64,000 nucleotides of DNA, from NCBI GenBank assembly GCA_900323505.1, contig OOIN01000006.1, positions 1,178,001 to 1,242,000 on the forward strand, in the 5' to 3' direction. Source of the DNA: Ustilago trichophora. Its lineage: Eukaryota; Basidiomycota; Ustilaginomycetes; Ustilaginales; Ustilaginaceae. Shown here piece by piece: positions 51,601 through 62,062 of the stretch. Both the position numbers and the translations under genes were made by a program. How positions within the stretch are numbered: position 1 is the first letter of the stretch; each line of letters begins with the position of its first letter. Under the pieces are notes generated by a model. That model did not search any database. It was not told the DNA's origin and was given only the letters and a program-made list of their open reading frames with translations.

Positions 51601-52470
51601 ATGACGATCGTAGCAAGGACAAGCACATCTACATTGCGAGCCGTAGCAGCGCGCTCCGTCGCTGCTGCTTCGAGCAGCCGCAGCGTTGCTCGTATGGCAC
51701 CATTGGCTCGTACCATGCTCACCTCGGCCACCTCTCCAGCATTCCGAACTCGCGCAAGAGCCACCCCTCTCGCCTCATCTTCAGTCATGCAGAGACGCAC
51801 CATGTTCATCCAGACCGAATCCACACCCAACGAAGATTCGCTCAAATTCCTTCCCGGTCGCCAAGTGATGGAATCGGGTACGCACGAATTCCTCGACACC
51901 CGCTCTTCCATGGCTTCCCCCTTGGCCAAGAAGCTCTTCAACATCCCTGGTGTCGTCAGCGTATTCTACGGTCCTGACTTTGTCACCGTTTCCAAAGACT
52001 CTGCCCATCAGTGGTCGACACTGAAACCCGAAATCTACTCGAGCATCATGGAATTCTTCACCGCAGGTCACCCCCTCTTCACCGACCCCGAATCATCTCA
52101 CGGCTCCAGCGACACCGTCATCCTCGACACAGACTCCGAAGTCGTCGCAATGATCAAAGAGTTGCTCGATACAAGAGTCCGCCCTGCCATCCAAGAAGAC
52201 GGTGGAGATCTCGAATACCGAGGCTTCGGCGAAGACACGGACGGAATCGTCAAGGTCAAATTGAAAGGCTCTTGCCGTGGTTGCGACTCGAGCACCGTCA
52301 CCCTCAAGAGCGGTATCGAGAGGATGCTCAAGCACTACATCCCCGAAGTCAACGGTGTCGAACAGGTACTTGACCCAGAGGAGGAAATCGCACTCGACGA
52401 ATTTGCCAAATTGGAGCAAAAACTCGAAAAGGATAGACAGAAGGAGCGCGATATGGGCTTCTCTCTGTAA
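51601..52470 (+). CDS. NFU1: NFU1 mitochondrial iron-sulfur cluster scaffold/carrier
   Basis: A 289-residue intronless frame from the ATG at 51601. A long Arg/Ala/Ser presequence comes first (about 65 residues). The Nfu N domain follows ([48 protein letters not shown]), then the NifU C-terminal domain: [20 protein letters not shown], the cluster-binding CxxC in [17 protein letters not shown] (near residue 225), and [22 protein letters not shown]1 delivers 4Fe-4S clusters to lipoyl synthase and succinate dehydrogenase in the matrix. The charged helical tail ([18 protein letters not shown]) is an extension beyond the core fold. Confidence is high because both domains and CxxC are present. Confidence 0.95.
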   Translation: MTIVARTSTSTLRAVAARSVAAASSSRSVARMAPLARTMLTSATSPAFRTRARATPLASSSVMQRRTMFIQTESTPNEDSLKFLPGRQVMESGTHEFLDTRSSMASPLAKKLFNIPGVVSVFYGPDFVTVSKDSAHQWSTLKPEIYSSIMEFFTAGHPLFTDPESSHGSSDTVILDTDSEVVAMIKELLDTRVRPAIQEDGGDLEYRGFGEDTDGIVKVKLKGSCRGCDSSTVTLKSGIERMLKHYIPEVNGVEQVLDPEEEIALDEFAKLEQKLEKDRQKERDMGFSL

Positions 52471-52881
52471 AATCCCTCTTCAGAGAATGAAAACGATCGT
52501 CGACGGCACCACCACCACTTTGTACTCTAGTTCTTTGCTTGGTTCATCGTTTCTCTGTTTTGTTTTGCAAACGTAGCTTTTTATTATCAAGGATGCCGCT
52601 GATATCTTGTCAGAGAATTGATCCGAGCCAGGTTTTGCTTTTCGTGAATGTCAAGTGCTCGACGCTCAAAGTGACACATCGCCACCTCACAACGCACAAA
52701 GCCGTCGCCGTCACCGCCATCATCTCAAACGGATCTCTCGATCAAGCGCTTGTCACAGCGAAAAGACAGCCGCATCAAATCAACACACCACTTCTGCCTT
52801 CGATGGGGGGAATCCTAAAAACTTTTGAAATTTTATCGTTTGCTCGAGACGAAAACATAGACACGATCACAAATTTTCAAC
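52471..52881. other. Intergenic region between convergent NFU1 and fumarate reductase genes
   Basis: 3' flanks of both neighbours; nothing else seen. Confidence 0.5.
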
Positions 52882-54841
52882 TCAAGCCTTGACACGGCCA
52901 ATGACAGTGTCGGCAGCGTACTTCTGAATCACCTTGCGGTCGTGGAGCATGAGGAACTCCTCAGTAGCATCACGGCCGGCGTAGAGCATCAGTGCCTTCT
53001 TTCCACCGGGGTGGTCATCGAGGAATCCCGAGACGTTGAGCACCTGGCCCTCGACAACGACCCAGACGTCGTCCTCGGTGGTGTGCTTAGCAACCTCCTC
53101 CATGGTATACTCCTTCTCCTCGATGGTCTGCTGAGCGGCGGCGGTGGAGCCGGATTGCTGAACAGCCTTGTCGGTCTGAGCGGGCTGGCCCTGAGCCACG
53201 GCAGCGGGGACGGCCGAGTTCTGCTGCTGAACACCTGATGCCGAAGAGGCAGCGTCACCGAAGCCGAACTCGAGGGTGATGGTCCTCGAGTTGGGGTCAG
53301 CGCGAACGCGGGTCTCGAGGTGGTTCGAGATCTGACCGAGACGAGCCGTGGCCTTGCCGGTGGCAAGGTTGCGGAGCAAGTAACTGGAAGCAGAGTCACC
53401 AGCGACACGGCCGAAGACGACACAGCCGAGAAGCGACGAACCACCAAGACGGTTGGCACCGTGAACACCACCGGCAATCTCACCACAGGCAAAGAGACCA
53501 GGGATGGCCTTGCCCTGGTTGTCAACGACACGCGACTCGGGGTCGATCTCGAGACCACCCATGGTGTAGTGGAGAACGGGCGTCATGAGGGCAACGTAGA
53601 AGGCCTGGTCCATGCGGAGATCCGAGTTGGAGAAGAACTTCTTGCCCCATGGGCACTTCTTCTCACCCTTGGCGATGGCCTCGTAGTCCTGGAAGGTGCT
53701 CTGGAGCTTGTCGGAAGGGATGCCCATCTCCTTTGCGAGGTCGTGAGCGCTGTCGAAGCGCTTCATGAGACCACGACCGGCGTAGTGCTTGCAGTGCCAC
53801 TCGATCTCCTTGGAAGCCTGCTCGTTGAGGATGAGACGGACGGGGAACTTGTTGTTGTCCCACATGCGGCCAGTAACGTAGTCACGGTGGCCAAGCTCGT
53901 CGGCAAAACGGTTGCCCTCGTTGTCAATCAAGAGACCACCGCAACCTCGGAGAGCCTCGGCAGCAAGGAACTTGACCTTGGCGTCGGGGTCCTTGGGGTC
54001 AACAAGACCGGTAGGGTGAACCTGAACTTTCTCCAGGTCGATGAGACGACCGCCGATCGAGGCAACCATCTTCTGACCGTCACCGGTGCAGTGGTCACCG
54101 TTGGTAGTGGGGAGGTGGACAAGGTCGGGGCGGTGCTTCTTGAGGAGCGAGTTGACATCGTCGAAATCGGCGGCGTAACCACCAGTGGCAAGAACAACGG
54201 GACCGGACTCCTTGTGGGTCTGGCCCTGGTACTCATACTCGACACCAGTAACCTCGCCGTTCTCGTGAACAAGCTTGGTGACACGGGCCTTGCGCAGAAT
54301 CTGGACACGGTCTGGTTCGGCCTCTGCGAGGTCCTCGAGCTTCTCCATCTGTGCGTAGGTGATAGTCATACCGGGGAACTGAGCGCCACCGCGGTGAGTA
54401 CGGGGCTGCGAGTGACCGCCGAGACGCGAAACCTTGGAAAGGTCGAGGGCGAAACGGTCCATGAGCCAGTTGACGGCCTCACCAGACTTGCCAGTGAGAA
54501 CCTTGATCAAGTCATCTCGTGCAAGGTCACGGGCCGACTTCTTGGTGTCTTCGAAGAAGGTCTTGGCCGAGTCTGGGATGCCCTGCTCTGCCTGTGTGGT
54601 GGTACCGGCACCGTTGATACCGGAAGTGGCCTTGGTGGAGTTACCACCGAAGAAGGGCTGGATTATAGAGCAGAGTGAAAGGCGGTCAGCATGTTGCCTG
54701 ATGACAATGATGGTAGAAGACATGACAGAAGTGGATACTTACGTTCTTGTCGAGGACGAGCACGTTAGCTCCTCGCTCGTAGAGGGTGTGGGCGGCACTG
54801 AGACCGGAGAGACCGCCACCAACAACGATGACGCGAGACAT
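52882..54841 (-). CDS. Fumarate reductase (Osm1/Frd1 type) with C-terminal cytochrome b5 domain
   Basis: Two exons: 54841-54743 (33 codons, MSRVIVVGGGLSGLSAAH) and 54657-52882, separated by an 85-nt intron with a GTAAGT donor; the junction is VLDKN-PFFGGNSTKATSG. The protein has 624 residues. The FAD-binding Rossmann motif GGGLSGLSAA is followed by fumarate reductase motifs (NSTKATSGINGAGT, VVLATGGYAADF, VQVHPTG, RGCGGLLIDNEGNRFADELG, TMGGLEIDP, CGEIAGGVHGANRLGGSSL). Residues about 545-620 form a cytochrome b5 domain with heme-ligand histidines in FLDDHPGG and FLMLHD. Soluble fungal fumarate reductases regenerate FAD or NAD+ under low oxygen. No clear N-terminal signal is seen. The b5 tail suggests electron input from a b5 reductase; this is inference. 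Confidence 0.92.
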
Positions 54842-56757
54842 TGTGGGATAGATGTGGAATGTGCGAGAGGGGGGGATTCGGGAACAGCAATCAGGGAAAT
54901 AGCAGTAAGAAGAAAGATGATGGGAAAGTGCGAACTGCAAAGAGATGAGGAAGTGATGATCACGAGTCAAGAGAGATGAGATGGATTGACTATGGCGAGA
55001 AGGTATGGACGACAGGATTATAAGGGGAGTGAGGGTGAGAGGGTCAGGAGAGCACAGTGAGCAATGAGCAGAATGCAGGAGAGGAGCAGCAGCTGAGCCA
55101 CGCTTGTCGACGATGCAGCTAGCATACAAGAAGGCAGTTGCACAGTTGCACAGTTGCACAGAAGCACAGAAGCACGGAAGCACAGAGGGTGGCACAGGAG
55201 TCCACACACCGAGTGGCGGCTAGACAGCAGGCCGAAGAGTACAGATACAGCTAAGCTAGATGAGACTGACTGGATGCATGCGTGGGCGCTTGATTCTAGC
55301 AACAACAAGAAGGCAAGATGAACTGTGCGGAAGAGCGGACGAGGGGAGCGACTTTTTACCCTCTTTAGAGAGTGCAGAGTGCAAGCGAAGTCGAAGAAAA
55401 GGGTGTTGCGCGCGCGTTTGATTTCAATTTGACCAACCAGCAACGCCGCATTTCCACTTTTCTTGAAAAAAAAACAAAAACAAAAACAAAAAAAAAATCA
55501 AAAAAGCGGGGTTTCCCCACACTTGGCCTGGCCGAGAAAAAAGGACCCTGTTTGGTTGTGCTTAACCGCGACTTTTAGGCTAGAAATCACACGAGGCACA
55601 GACCAACTCGTTCTTAATCATTTCAAGATTGTAATTGTTTAACCCTGTTTGAAGCAGCAGAAACGGCGACTTGGAATAAGAAATTCAATTGAATGCACCC
55701 CGCACCCCTTCCTCCTCAGTTGGACTTTTGTCTCTTTCGAGATGTGTGCGCATGCAGTTCCCATGCAGTTGCCGCCTCAAGCTCACGACGCCCCCGAGCT
55801 GATCGCTGTCTTCGCCTCGTTCTAGCTTCGTCCCGTTGGCTTTCTCTGTTTCCCAGCATCGGGTCGCCAAACAGCCTCTCATGCGAGCCACAAGCCAGGC
55901 TCCGCTTCCACCTTTCACGAGCAATCTTGGTGTGTGCGAAAGGGACCAACACACGCATGTCTGTTATCCTTCACTTCGGCACCACTGTCCCGTGCTTAGC
56001 TGAGTGGCAACGTGTAAAAAGCGGTCCAGCAAATACGGCAAGGCTTCGAAAAAATGCACACGAAGAGATCTTCATCTGGACAGGGAATGTCTGCGGAGTG
56101 TCTTGCAGGTTACAAACAGTCTCTTGCGGAACGAATCAGATTGCGAGTATGCAAGAGTTTGCAAAGCACGGCGAACCATGCGCTGGTCATCACCGAACTC
56201 TTGAGGTTGAACGACGACTAGGTAGTGCCAACAGCGGAGAGAGCGGAGGGAGCGGATTTTTGTCAAACGGAAATGACACGATTTCGACATGTCAAACTGT
56301 TCTGTATTTTGTGAGTCTTCAGGGTTCATGAAACACTCTCAGAGAAAACGCGCCTTGACAGCCTGCAAGGCACCGACGCCCACTTGTAGACACGCTGTCA
56401 CTCCAAATCGACCTTATTCCCGCACTTTCGCACTGGACCCTTCGAGCAATCTGATTCCTCGCCAATCGGGCCTCCACAATTCACATCGTCTTGATTCATC
56501 CATATCCTCATACATTCCCTCCTCCGTAACTTCCGTACAGCAGGAGCCTCTCAAAGTCACTGTTGCTGTACCCAATCATCCTGGAAAGAGTCAATCTCAC
56601 AAAGTAGCAGGTTGCTGGATGTCATGCCGAAAATGTTTCCTGATTCCATAAACGAATGAATGCGATGCAGTGTGGTGTATTGAGCAACATGCTTGACTTT
56701 GAGCCGTCTGATCTTGTCGCATCTAAGCGTGTAGGCCTGGTCTTGCGGCAATGATGC
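54842..56757. other. Intergenic region, 1.9 kb, no supported gene
   Basis: Promoter of the fumarate reductase gene and the 3' flank of the MFS gene. It contains an 8-bp tandem repeat (55138-55185) and A-rich tracts (55465-55504). Frames in 55690-56650 show no domain and unnatural composition. Confidence 0.5.
55138..55185. repeat. 8-bp tandem repeat, six units in two variants
   Basis: TTGCACAG occurs three times, followed by three AAGCACAG-type units (the second has one change). It lies about 300 bp upstream of the fumarate reductase start. Confidence 0.85.
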
Positions 56758-58737
56758 TCACTTCATGCGTGCTGCATTGGCATCATCCGCTGCGTACTTG
56801 CTTTTGGCTCGTAGATATGGTCCGTAGCGGAACAGCACGTACGGTGAAGGGATGCCGATCACTGCCGACACCAACGCCAGGATCGTGTTGCCCCACCCTT
56901 GTCCCAGGTGTTCATACATGGTCGGGGCGAACAGAGGTAGTCCGAATCCTCCCAAACTTCGCACCAGCACCGCCGCCGCCAACACCGACGCAGCATACAG
57001 CGGCAACACGTCCACCAGATAACTTTGGCACGCCAAAAACGTCCCCATACATCCTGCTGAAAAAAGCACCGCGCCAATGTTGGGTCCGATCCAGTGCGTC
57101 TTGTACTCGGCCGTCCAGCCATAGATCAGCAGGCCTGCAGGCAGCAGGAACGACGATGCCATCAGCAGTGGCAATTTGAATTCCGGCTGGCCTTTGCCGT
57201 CCGGTTGTCGTGCGCTCAACTTGCGGTAAGAGTAGTCGACCACCCTGCCTCCCACTTGACCACCAAGCGTGAAGCCAATAGCAAGCGAGATGTAGTTGAG
57301 CGATGCGATACCTGGCCTCTCGTTATAGATCCGCCCAAACACCTCGGCGAAGACGGTAAGCAGGACGTACATGCATCCGTCTGTCAAGATAATTCATTCG
57401 ATGCGAATGCGAAGCCAGCTAATGTTAGCGATCATTCTACCTCTTTAAAAATGGTCTGCACATCCAACTTACAGATGATGGCCAGATAGATCGAAAAGAC
57501 CTGGATAATGGGCTGCGTTGTCAGCAGCACAAATGGTCGTACCAGGTTGTGGCGCAATTTGACGTACCATGCCGAAGATTCCTGCTTTTCGTACACGGTG
57601 TGTAGCTCGTGGTTACCCGTCTCCTTTCTTAGCTTCTTGGCCTTGCGCTTGAGGATCTCGGGTGCATATGTTTCTGGCAGCAGGAAGAACCCGATAAAGG
57701 CCGTCAAGCCGCCGTAGATGGAGGACGCCCAAAAGATCCAGCGCCACTGACCAAGCTCTTGCACGATCCATCCGCCAACAATGGGTCCAATCGCAGGGCC
57801 TAGCAGCGGTGCTAAAGAGTACATACCCATGGCAGAGCCTCGTTCCGCAGGCTCGAACAAGTCCGCTATAGTGCCGCCACCTACTGCCAACGGTGCGGAT
57901 CCGCCCAAGCCAGCAAAGAAGCGCAGCACTGTCATCTGTGCAGAGCTTTGACTCGCTCCACAGCCCAAATTGAAGGCGATAAACATGATGTTGGTCGTCT
58001 GCAACACTATTCTACGACCAAACATCTCGGTTGCGGGGGCAAAAATGAGATTGCCAAACGCATATCCCAGGACGAAGGTGGAAAGCATCAAGCTCTGCTC
58101 GACACTCGACTCAACGTTGAACTCCTCGCTGAGCAGCGGCAACGCTGGAGCAATCATGGATGACGCTAAGGGACTGAGAAAGGTGTAACTGGATACGAGC
58201 GTGGTGACGGCCCATCGGTGGCGTTTGGACCAGTTGCGTGGATTCTCTTGCGAGTCGGGCGAGTTCCAAGTCACGAGGTTGGGATCGGCCTTTTCTTGCT
58301 CTCTGGCAGCAGCCACAAGCGCATCTTTGCGCTTCTCTTCGGCTGCTTCGAGTTCGCGTGGTGTGAGTTGGGTATTGTCGGACCATAACGAGACGTTGGA
58401 TGAATGGCGCAATGTCTCTGTATGGATGTGTGTGTGTGTGTGTGGAGGGGGTCAGAGTCCGAAGCGGCGCAGATTGTAGAATGGCCGTGTCGAGGGTCGG
58501 AGTGTCAGCGAGATGAGCAGCGTGAGAAAGATCAAACATCCGACGAGATATATCTTTGGGATGCAATGTCAAATGCAGGGCGAGAACAATGCCGGGTGGG
58601 TCGACGCTGTCTACGCAATGAAACTCACCGGCTGGGGTATCTTCCGGTGTGGTTTCCGAGGTTGAGTGCGATATCATTGTGCGAGACTCATGTTTTGGAC
58701 TTGTACTTGGCGGCGTTGCTGATGTCGATTTCTCCAT
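56758..58737 (-). CDS. Major facilitator superfamily transporter, DHA1 drug/polyamine type
   Basis: Three exons, 58737-58629, 58417-57473 and 57380-56758, with introns of 211 and 92 nt (GTGAGT, GTAAGT), total 559 codons including the stop. The N-terminus is hydrophilic. Twelve hydrophobic segments follow. Family motifs include WSKRHRWAVTTLVSSYTFLS, ASSMIAPALPLLSEEF, the loop 2-3 motif NLIFAPATEMFGRRIV, FFAGLGGSAPLAVGGGTIAD, and SAMGMYSLAPLLGPAIGPIVGGWI with WRWIFWASSI. These place it in the DHA1 H+ antiporter group with fungal polyamine or multidrug exporters. A hydrophilic loop (ETYAPEILKRKAKKLRKETG) separates the halves. The first intron contains a TG repeat. The substrate is unknown. Confidence 0.85.
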
Positions 58738-59771
58738 CTTTGTAGCTGATCGACGACGTTTGTCTATTCGAACTTCCTTTGTATAGGAACGGACTGGAGG
58801 CGAACGCTTCTACATGTGACGATATGCGGGTAGGGTTTGGCGTGTGTTGGCGCTGTACGTGCGGGTGCAAGTGGACATCGTGCACCTTGGCAAAAGAAAG
58901 CTGAGAAACGCTGCACACAAAGTGGCACAAGGAAAAGGCAATGTTGACAGGTGCCAGACTTGTCGAGATCTATATACAAACCCTCCATGAAGGCGGTAGA
59001 GGTAGCCAAAAGGGGGCAGCTGCGGCTAGTGCTGGTACGCAACATTTTAGCGGCAAGGCGGTAATTGGGAACCGGCTATGCTGTCAAAAACCCTTGATGC
59101 CGGAGGGGCACGATGCTTGCCAGTCGACACCGGCTTTCACTTGGGCTGTCCTCTCAGAAATGACGAGGTACACTATCCAAAGCCGGCGGAATCTGTGTGT
59201 GTATCGTCGGATTTGTTCGTCCGATCAAAATCGGGATTGTTGCCTTAGATCGGGTCGATCTTAGGATGTTGAAAGTGACGGCCTGACACCCTCATTGGCT
59301 CTGACGTAGTAGGCTACCGATGCCGTCGTCTCGTTCTTCTCTTTCTTCTCTCTCTGTCTCTCTTTCTTGGCGAATTTCTCCACTCGGCCAAAAGTCAGCG
59401 GAAGCAAGCAGCTTGGCGTCAGTCTCTTTCGAATTTCCGAGGCTGACCGGGAACATGTGAATGACCATCACCGACCAACCGTTGCCGCTCTGTTCTTCTG
59501 GTATCAGCACCTTCACGTCACACCTTGATCACCCTTCTTAGCGCGACAAACAACGGCGGCATCGCTTCGTATTCAACAAGCAAGGCTCGAGTGCCTCGTC
59601 GCCACGCTATCCTCTGTCACCTCTATCTCGACACGTCGTACCATGACCATCGCCACGCCGGCTTTCTGAGTCGCTTTTCCAGATCCCTCCTCCCGGGCGA
59701 CCCACAAGTGACACTCGACCACTGTACAGTCGAAATCGCCAACATAACTATCCAAAAAGTCGATTGCCATC
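58738..59771. other. Divergent intergenic region between the MFS and UbiB-like genes
   Basis: Promoters of both. ACTGTACAGT (59722-59731) lies 41 bp upstream of the UbiB-like ATG, so it may be in that gene's leader. No other gene seen. Confidence 0.5.
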
Positions 59772-62057
59772 ATGTTACGGTCAGGCATCGCAGGCGCTTT
59801 CGCCTCGGCGACAGCCTCGCTTCCACAAATTGGTCGATCACGCTTGCATGCACAGCGGCTGACTCTACTCCCGCAAAGCACGGCCAGCTCGCAGTCTCAC
59901 ATCTCATGCCAGGCGAGGCTCTTCTCCATAACCAGCCGCTTGTCTGACACACGCCTTCCAACGTCGATACGGGATCCTGCCTCCTCCCAAGATAAGGCAT
60001 CGAGTACCAGACCCGCTGACTCGAAACCTTTTAGAAAACAGTACCCGCCTGTTCGTCCGCAGCCCAAGCCCATCAACTTCGACAAGCCTGCCATCCCTAA
60101 TCCGCATGAGACTGCCGCGGCTCACGCCAAGTTCCGTCGCAACTCTCGCCGCGTCGGGACCGCTGCTCTCGTAGCTCTCGTCATCGGTGTCATCGGATAT
60201 CAATTCAAAGACAGCATCCATCTAGATGGCGCCCAAACACCCATCAAGGGTCTACAGCTTCCACACGATGAGATGGAGCGACAGGTGCGCGAGGCCCAAA
60301 AGGCTCAGGCAAACGGTGCCAACTTTGCTCTGCTTGCCCTCACCCGCTCCACCACTATCGCCAAAGCCGTCGCCCTTTGCGTTTGGGACTATCGTTCCAC
60401 TCTAAACAAAAAGTACCCAACGCGTGAAGAGGAAGCAGAAGAGCTTCGCCAGTGCCACCTGCGCTCGGCTCACCGCATCTTGGCCGCTCTGCAAACCAAT
60501 GGTGGTCTCTATGTCAAGCTTGGTCAGCACCTGTCGGCAGTCATCTTGCTCCCCGTTGAATGGACCGCCACGCTGCGACCCCTCCAGGATCAGAACACTC
60601 CCACGCCACTGCCTGAGCTCGAAGCCATGTTCAGGACCGAGACCGGTATGAGTTTCGAGGAGGCCTTCAGCGAAATTGATCCCAAGCCTATCGGCGTCGC
60701 ATCGCTTGCCCAAGTGCATCGCGCCGTCGATCGCAAGACCGGTCAGCAGCTCGCCATCAAGATGATGCATCCCGACGTTGAGCGCTTCTCCGAAGTGGAC
60801 ATGAAGACCGTCACTGTTCTCGTCAAGTGGGTCAAGCGTCTCATGCCCGAATTTAGTTTCGAATGGCTTGCAGACGAGATGAACGAGAATATGCCTCTCG
60901 AGATGGATTTCCGTCACGAAGCTCAGAACGCAAAGAGGGCCGAGGACGATTTCGCTGGATACCGCACAACCTCCGTTTACATCCCCAAGGTCAAGTACGT
61001 CTTCAAGCGCGTCATGGCCATGGAATTTATCGATGGACGCCGTCCCGATGATCTGCGTTACCTTGCTCAGCACAACATCGACCGCAACCGTGTCAGCCAG
61101 GAGCTCTCTCGCATCTTTTCGCAGATGCTTTATCTTCACGGCTTCTTCCACGCCGACCCACACGGCGGCAACGTGCTCATTCGCCCAGTTCAGCCCGGCA
61201 GTCGATCGCGACACAATTTTGAAGTCGTCCTCTTGGACCACGGACTCTACTTTGACATTGACGAGGAACTGCGTGCCAACTACGCCCGGTTCTGGCTCTC
61301 GCTGCTCAAGCGCGCCAGCCCAGAGGTCACAGCAGAGCGACGTAGATACGCAAAGCTGATTGCCAACATCGACGACGATTTGTACCCGATTCTGGAAAGC
61401 GCCATCACCGGCCGAGCTGGTCTGGAAGGAAGCGACCCCAAGAATCCCATGGGCGTCAAAGACCGCAATCGCGCAGGAAGCTTGTTGGACATGGATGGCG
61501 GAGCCAACCTCACAGATGACGAGCAGGAACATATCCGCAAGACGGTCATGGAGAAAGAAGGTCTCTTTGTCTCCATCCTCGAGCTTCTTCGCCGTCTGCC
61601 ACGTCGAATGCTGATGGTTTTGAAGCTGAACGACCTCACGCGTTCACTCGACGCCAGCTTGCATACTACGCACGGTCCCACACGTCCCTTCCTCATCGCT
61701 GCGCGTATCTGCGCCCAGGCTGTCTACCGCGACGACCTCAAGCAACTCAAGGAACGCCGCAACAGCGGCCGCCAGAGCCTGCTCACATCACTCTCGCTGT
61801 GGAAAGACTACTTCCGCGCGTGGTGGTCGTACGTCTACTTCTACCGAGGTCTCGCAATGATCGAATTCGCATCAGATGTGCGTGCGCGATGGAAGAAGAT
61901 TGTACAATTTGGTGCAAACAGGGTAGGCAAGGGAGGAAGTGCCGAAAAGGCCAATAGCGCCGCGGCTGGATTGCATGATCAGGCTGCACGAACCGAGAAG
62001 GAGGACCAAGATCGCAAGCGTGCCCAACTTGCGTTGGAGAAAGAGCCGCGACAATAG
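59772..62057 (+). CDS. UbiB/ADCK-family atypical kinase-like protein, mitochondrial (Mcp2/Cqd2 or ADCK1 type)
   Basis: A 761-residue intronless frame from the ATG at 59772. The N-terminus is presequence-like (MLRSGIAGAFASATASLPQI) and a membrane segment follows near residue 120 (TAALVALVIGVIGYQF). The protein-kinase-like fold shows the family KxGQ motif in YVKLGQHLS (near 250), IGVASLAQVHRA (near 310), QLAIKMMHP with the lysine, the catalytic-loop equivalent HADPHGGNVLI (near 460) and LLDHGLY (near 487). These resemble yeast Mcp2/Cqd2 and animal ADCK1, inner-membrane proteins affecting coenzyme Q and lipid distribution. The C-terminus has WWSYVYFYRGL and a charged Lys/Glu tail. It ends 5 bp from the dioxygenase gene model on the other strand. 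Confidence 0.87.
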   Translation: MLRSGIAGAFASATASLPQIGRSRLHAQRLTLLPQSTASSQSHISCQARLFSITSRLSDTRLPTSIRDPASSQDKASSTRPADSKPFRKQYPPVRPQPKPINFDKPAIPNPHETAAAHAKFRRNSRRVGTAALVALVIGVIGYQFKDSIHLDGAQTPIKGLQLPHDEMERQVREAQKAQANGANFALLALTRSTTIAKAVALCVWDYRSTLNKKYPTREEEAEELRQCHLRSAHRILAALQTNGGLYVKLGQHLSAVILLPVEWTATLRPLQDQNTPTPLPELEAMFRTETGMSFEEAFSEIDPKPIGVASLAQVHRAVDRKTGQQLAIKMMHPDVERFSEVDMKTVTVLVKWVKRLMPEFSFEWLADEMNENMPLEMDFRHEAQNAKRAEDDFAGYRTTSVYIPKVKYVFKRVMAMEFIDGRRPDDLRYLAQHNIDRNRVSQELSRIFSQMLYLHGFFHADPHGGNVLIRPVQPGSRSRHNFEVVLLDHGLYFDIDEELRANYARFWLSLLKRASPEVTAERRRYAKLIANIDDDLYPILESAITGRAGLEGSDPKNPMGVKDRNRAGSLLDMDGGANLTDDEQEHIRKTVMEKEGLFVSILELLRRLPRRMLMVLKLNDLTRSLDASLHTTHGPTRPFLIAARICAQAVYRDDLKQLKERRNSGRQSLLTSLSLWKDYFRAWWSYVYFYRGLAMIEFASDVRARWKKIVQFGANRVGKGGSAEKANSAAAGLHDQAARTEKEDQDRKRAQLALEKEPRQ

Positions 62058-62062
62058 TTGGT

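Noticed and set aside
53320..54678. 452-codon plus-strand frame
   Set aside because: It lies entirely antisense to the fumarate reductase exon, which has clear family motifs. Strong codon bias keeps the opposite frame open.
60402..61532. 376-codon minus-strand frame
   Set aside because: Antisense shadow of the UbiB-like gene, with no motifs of its own.
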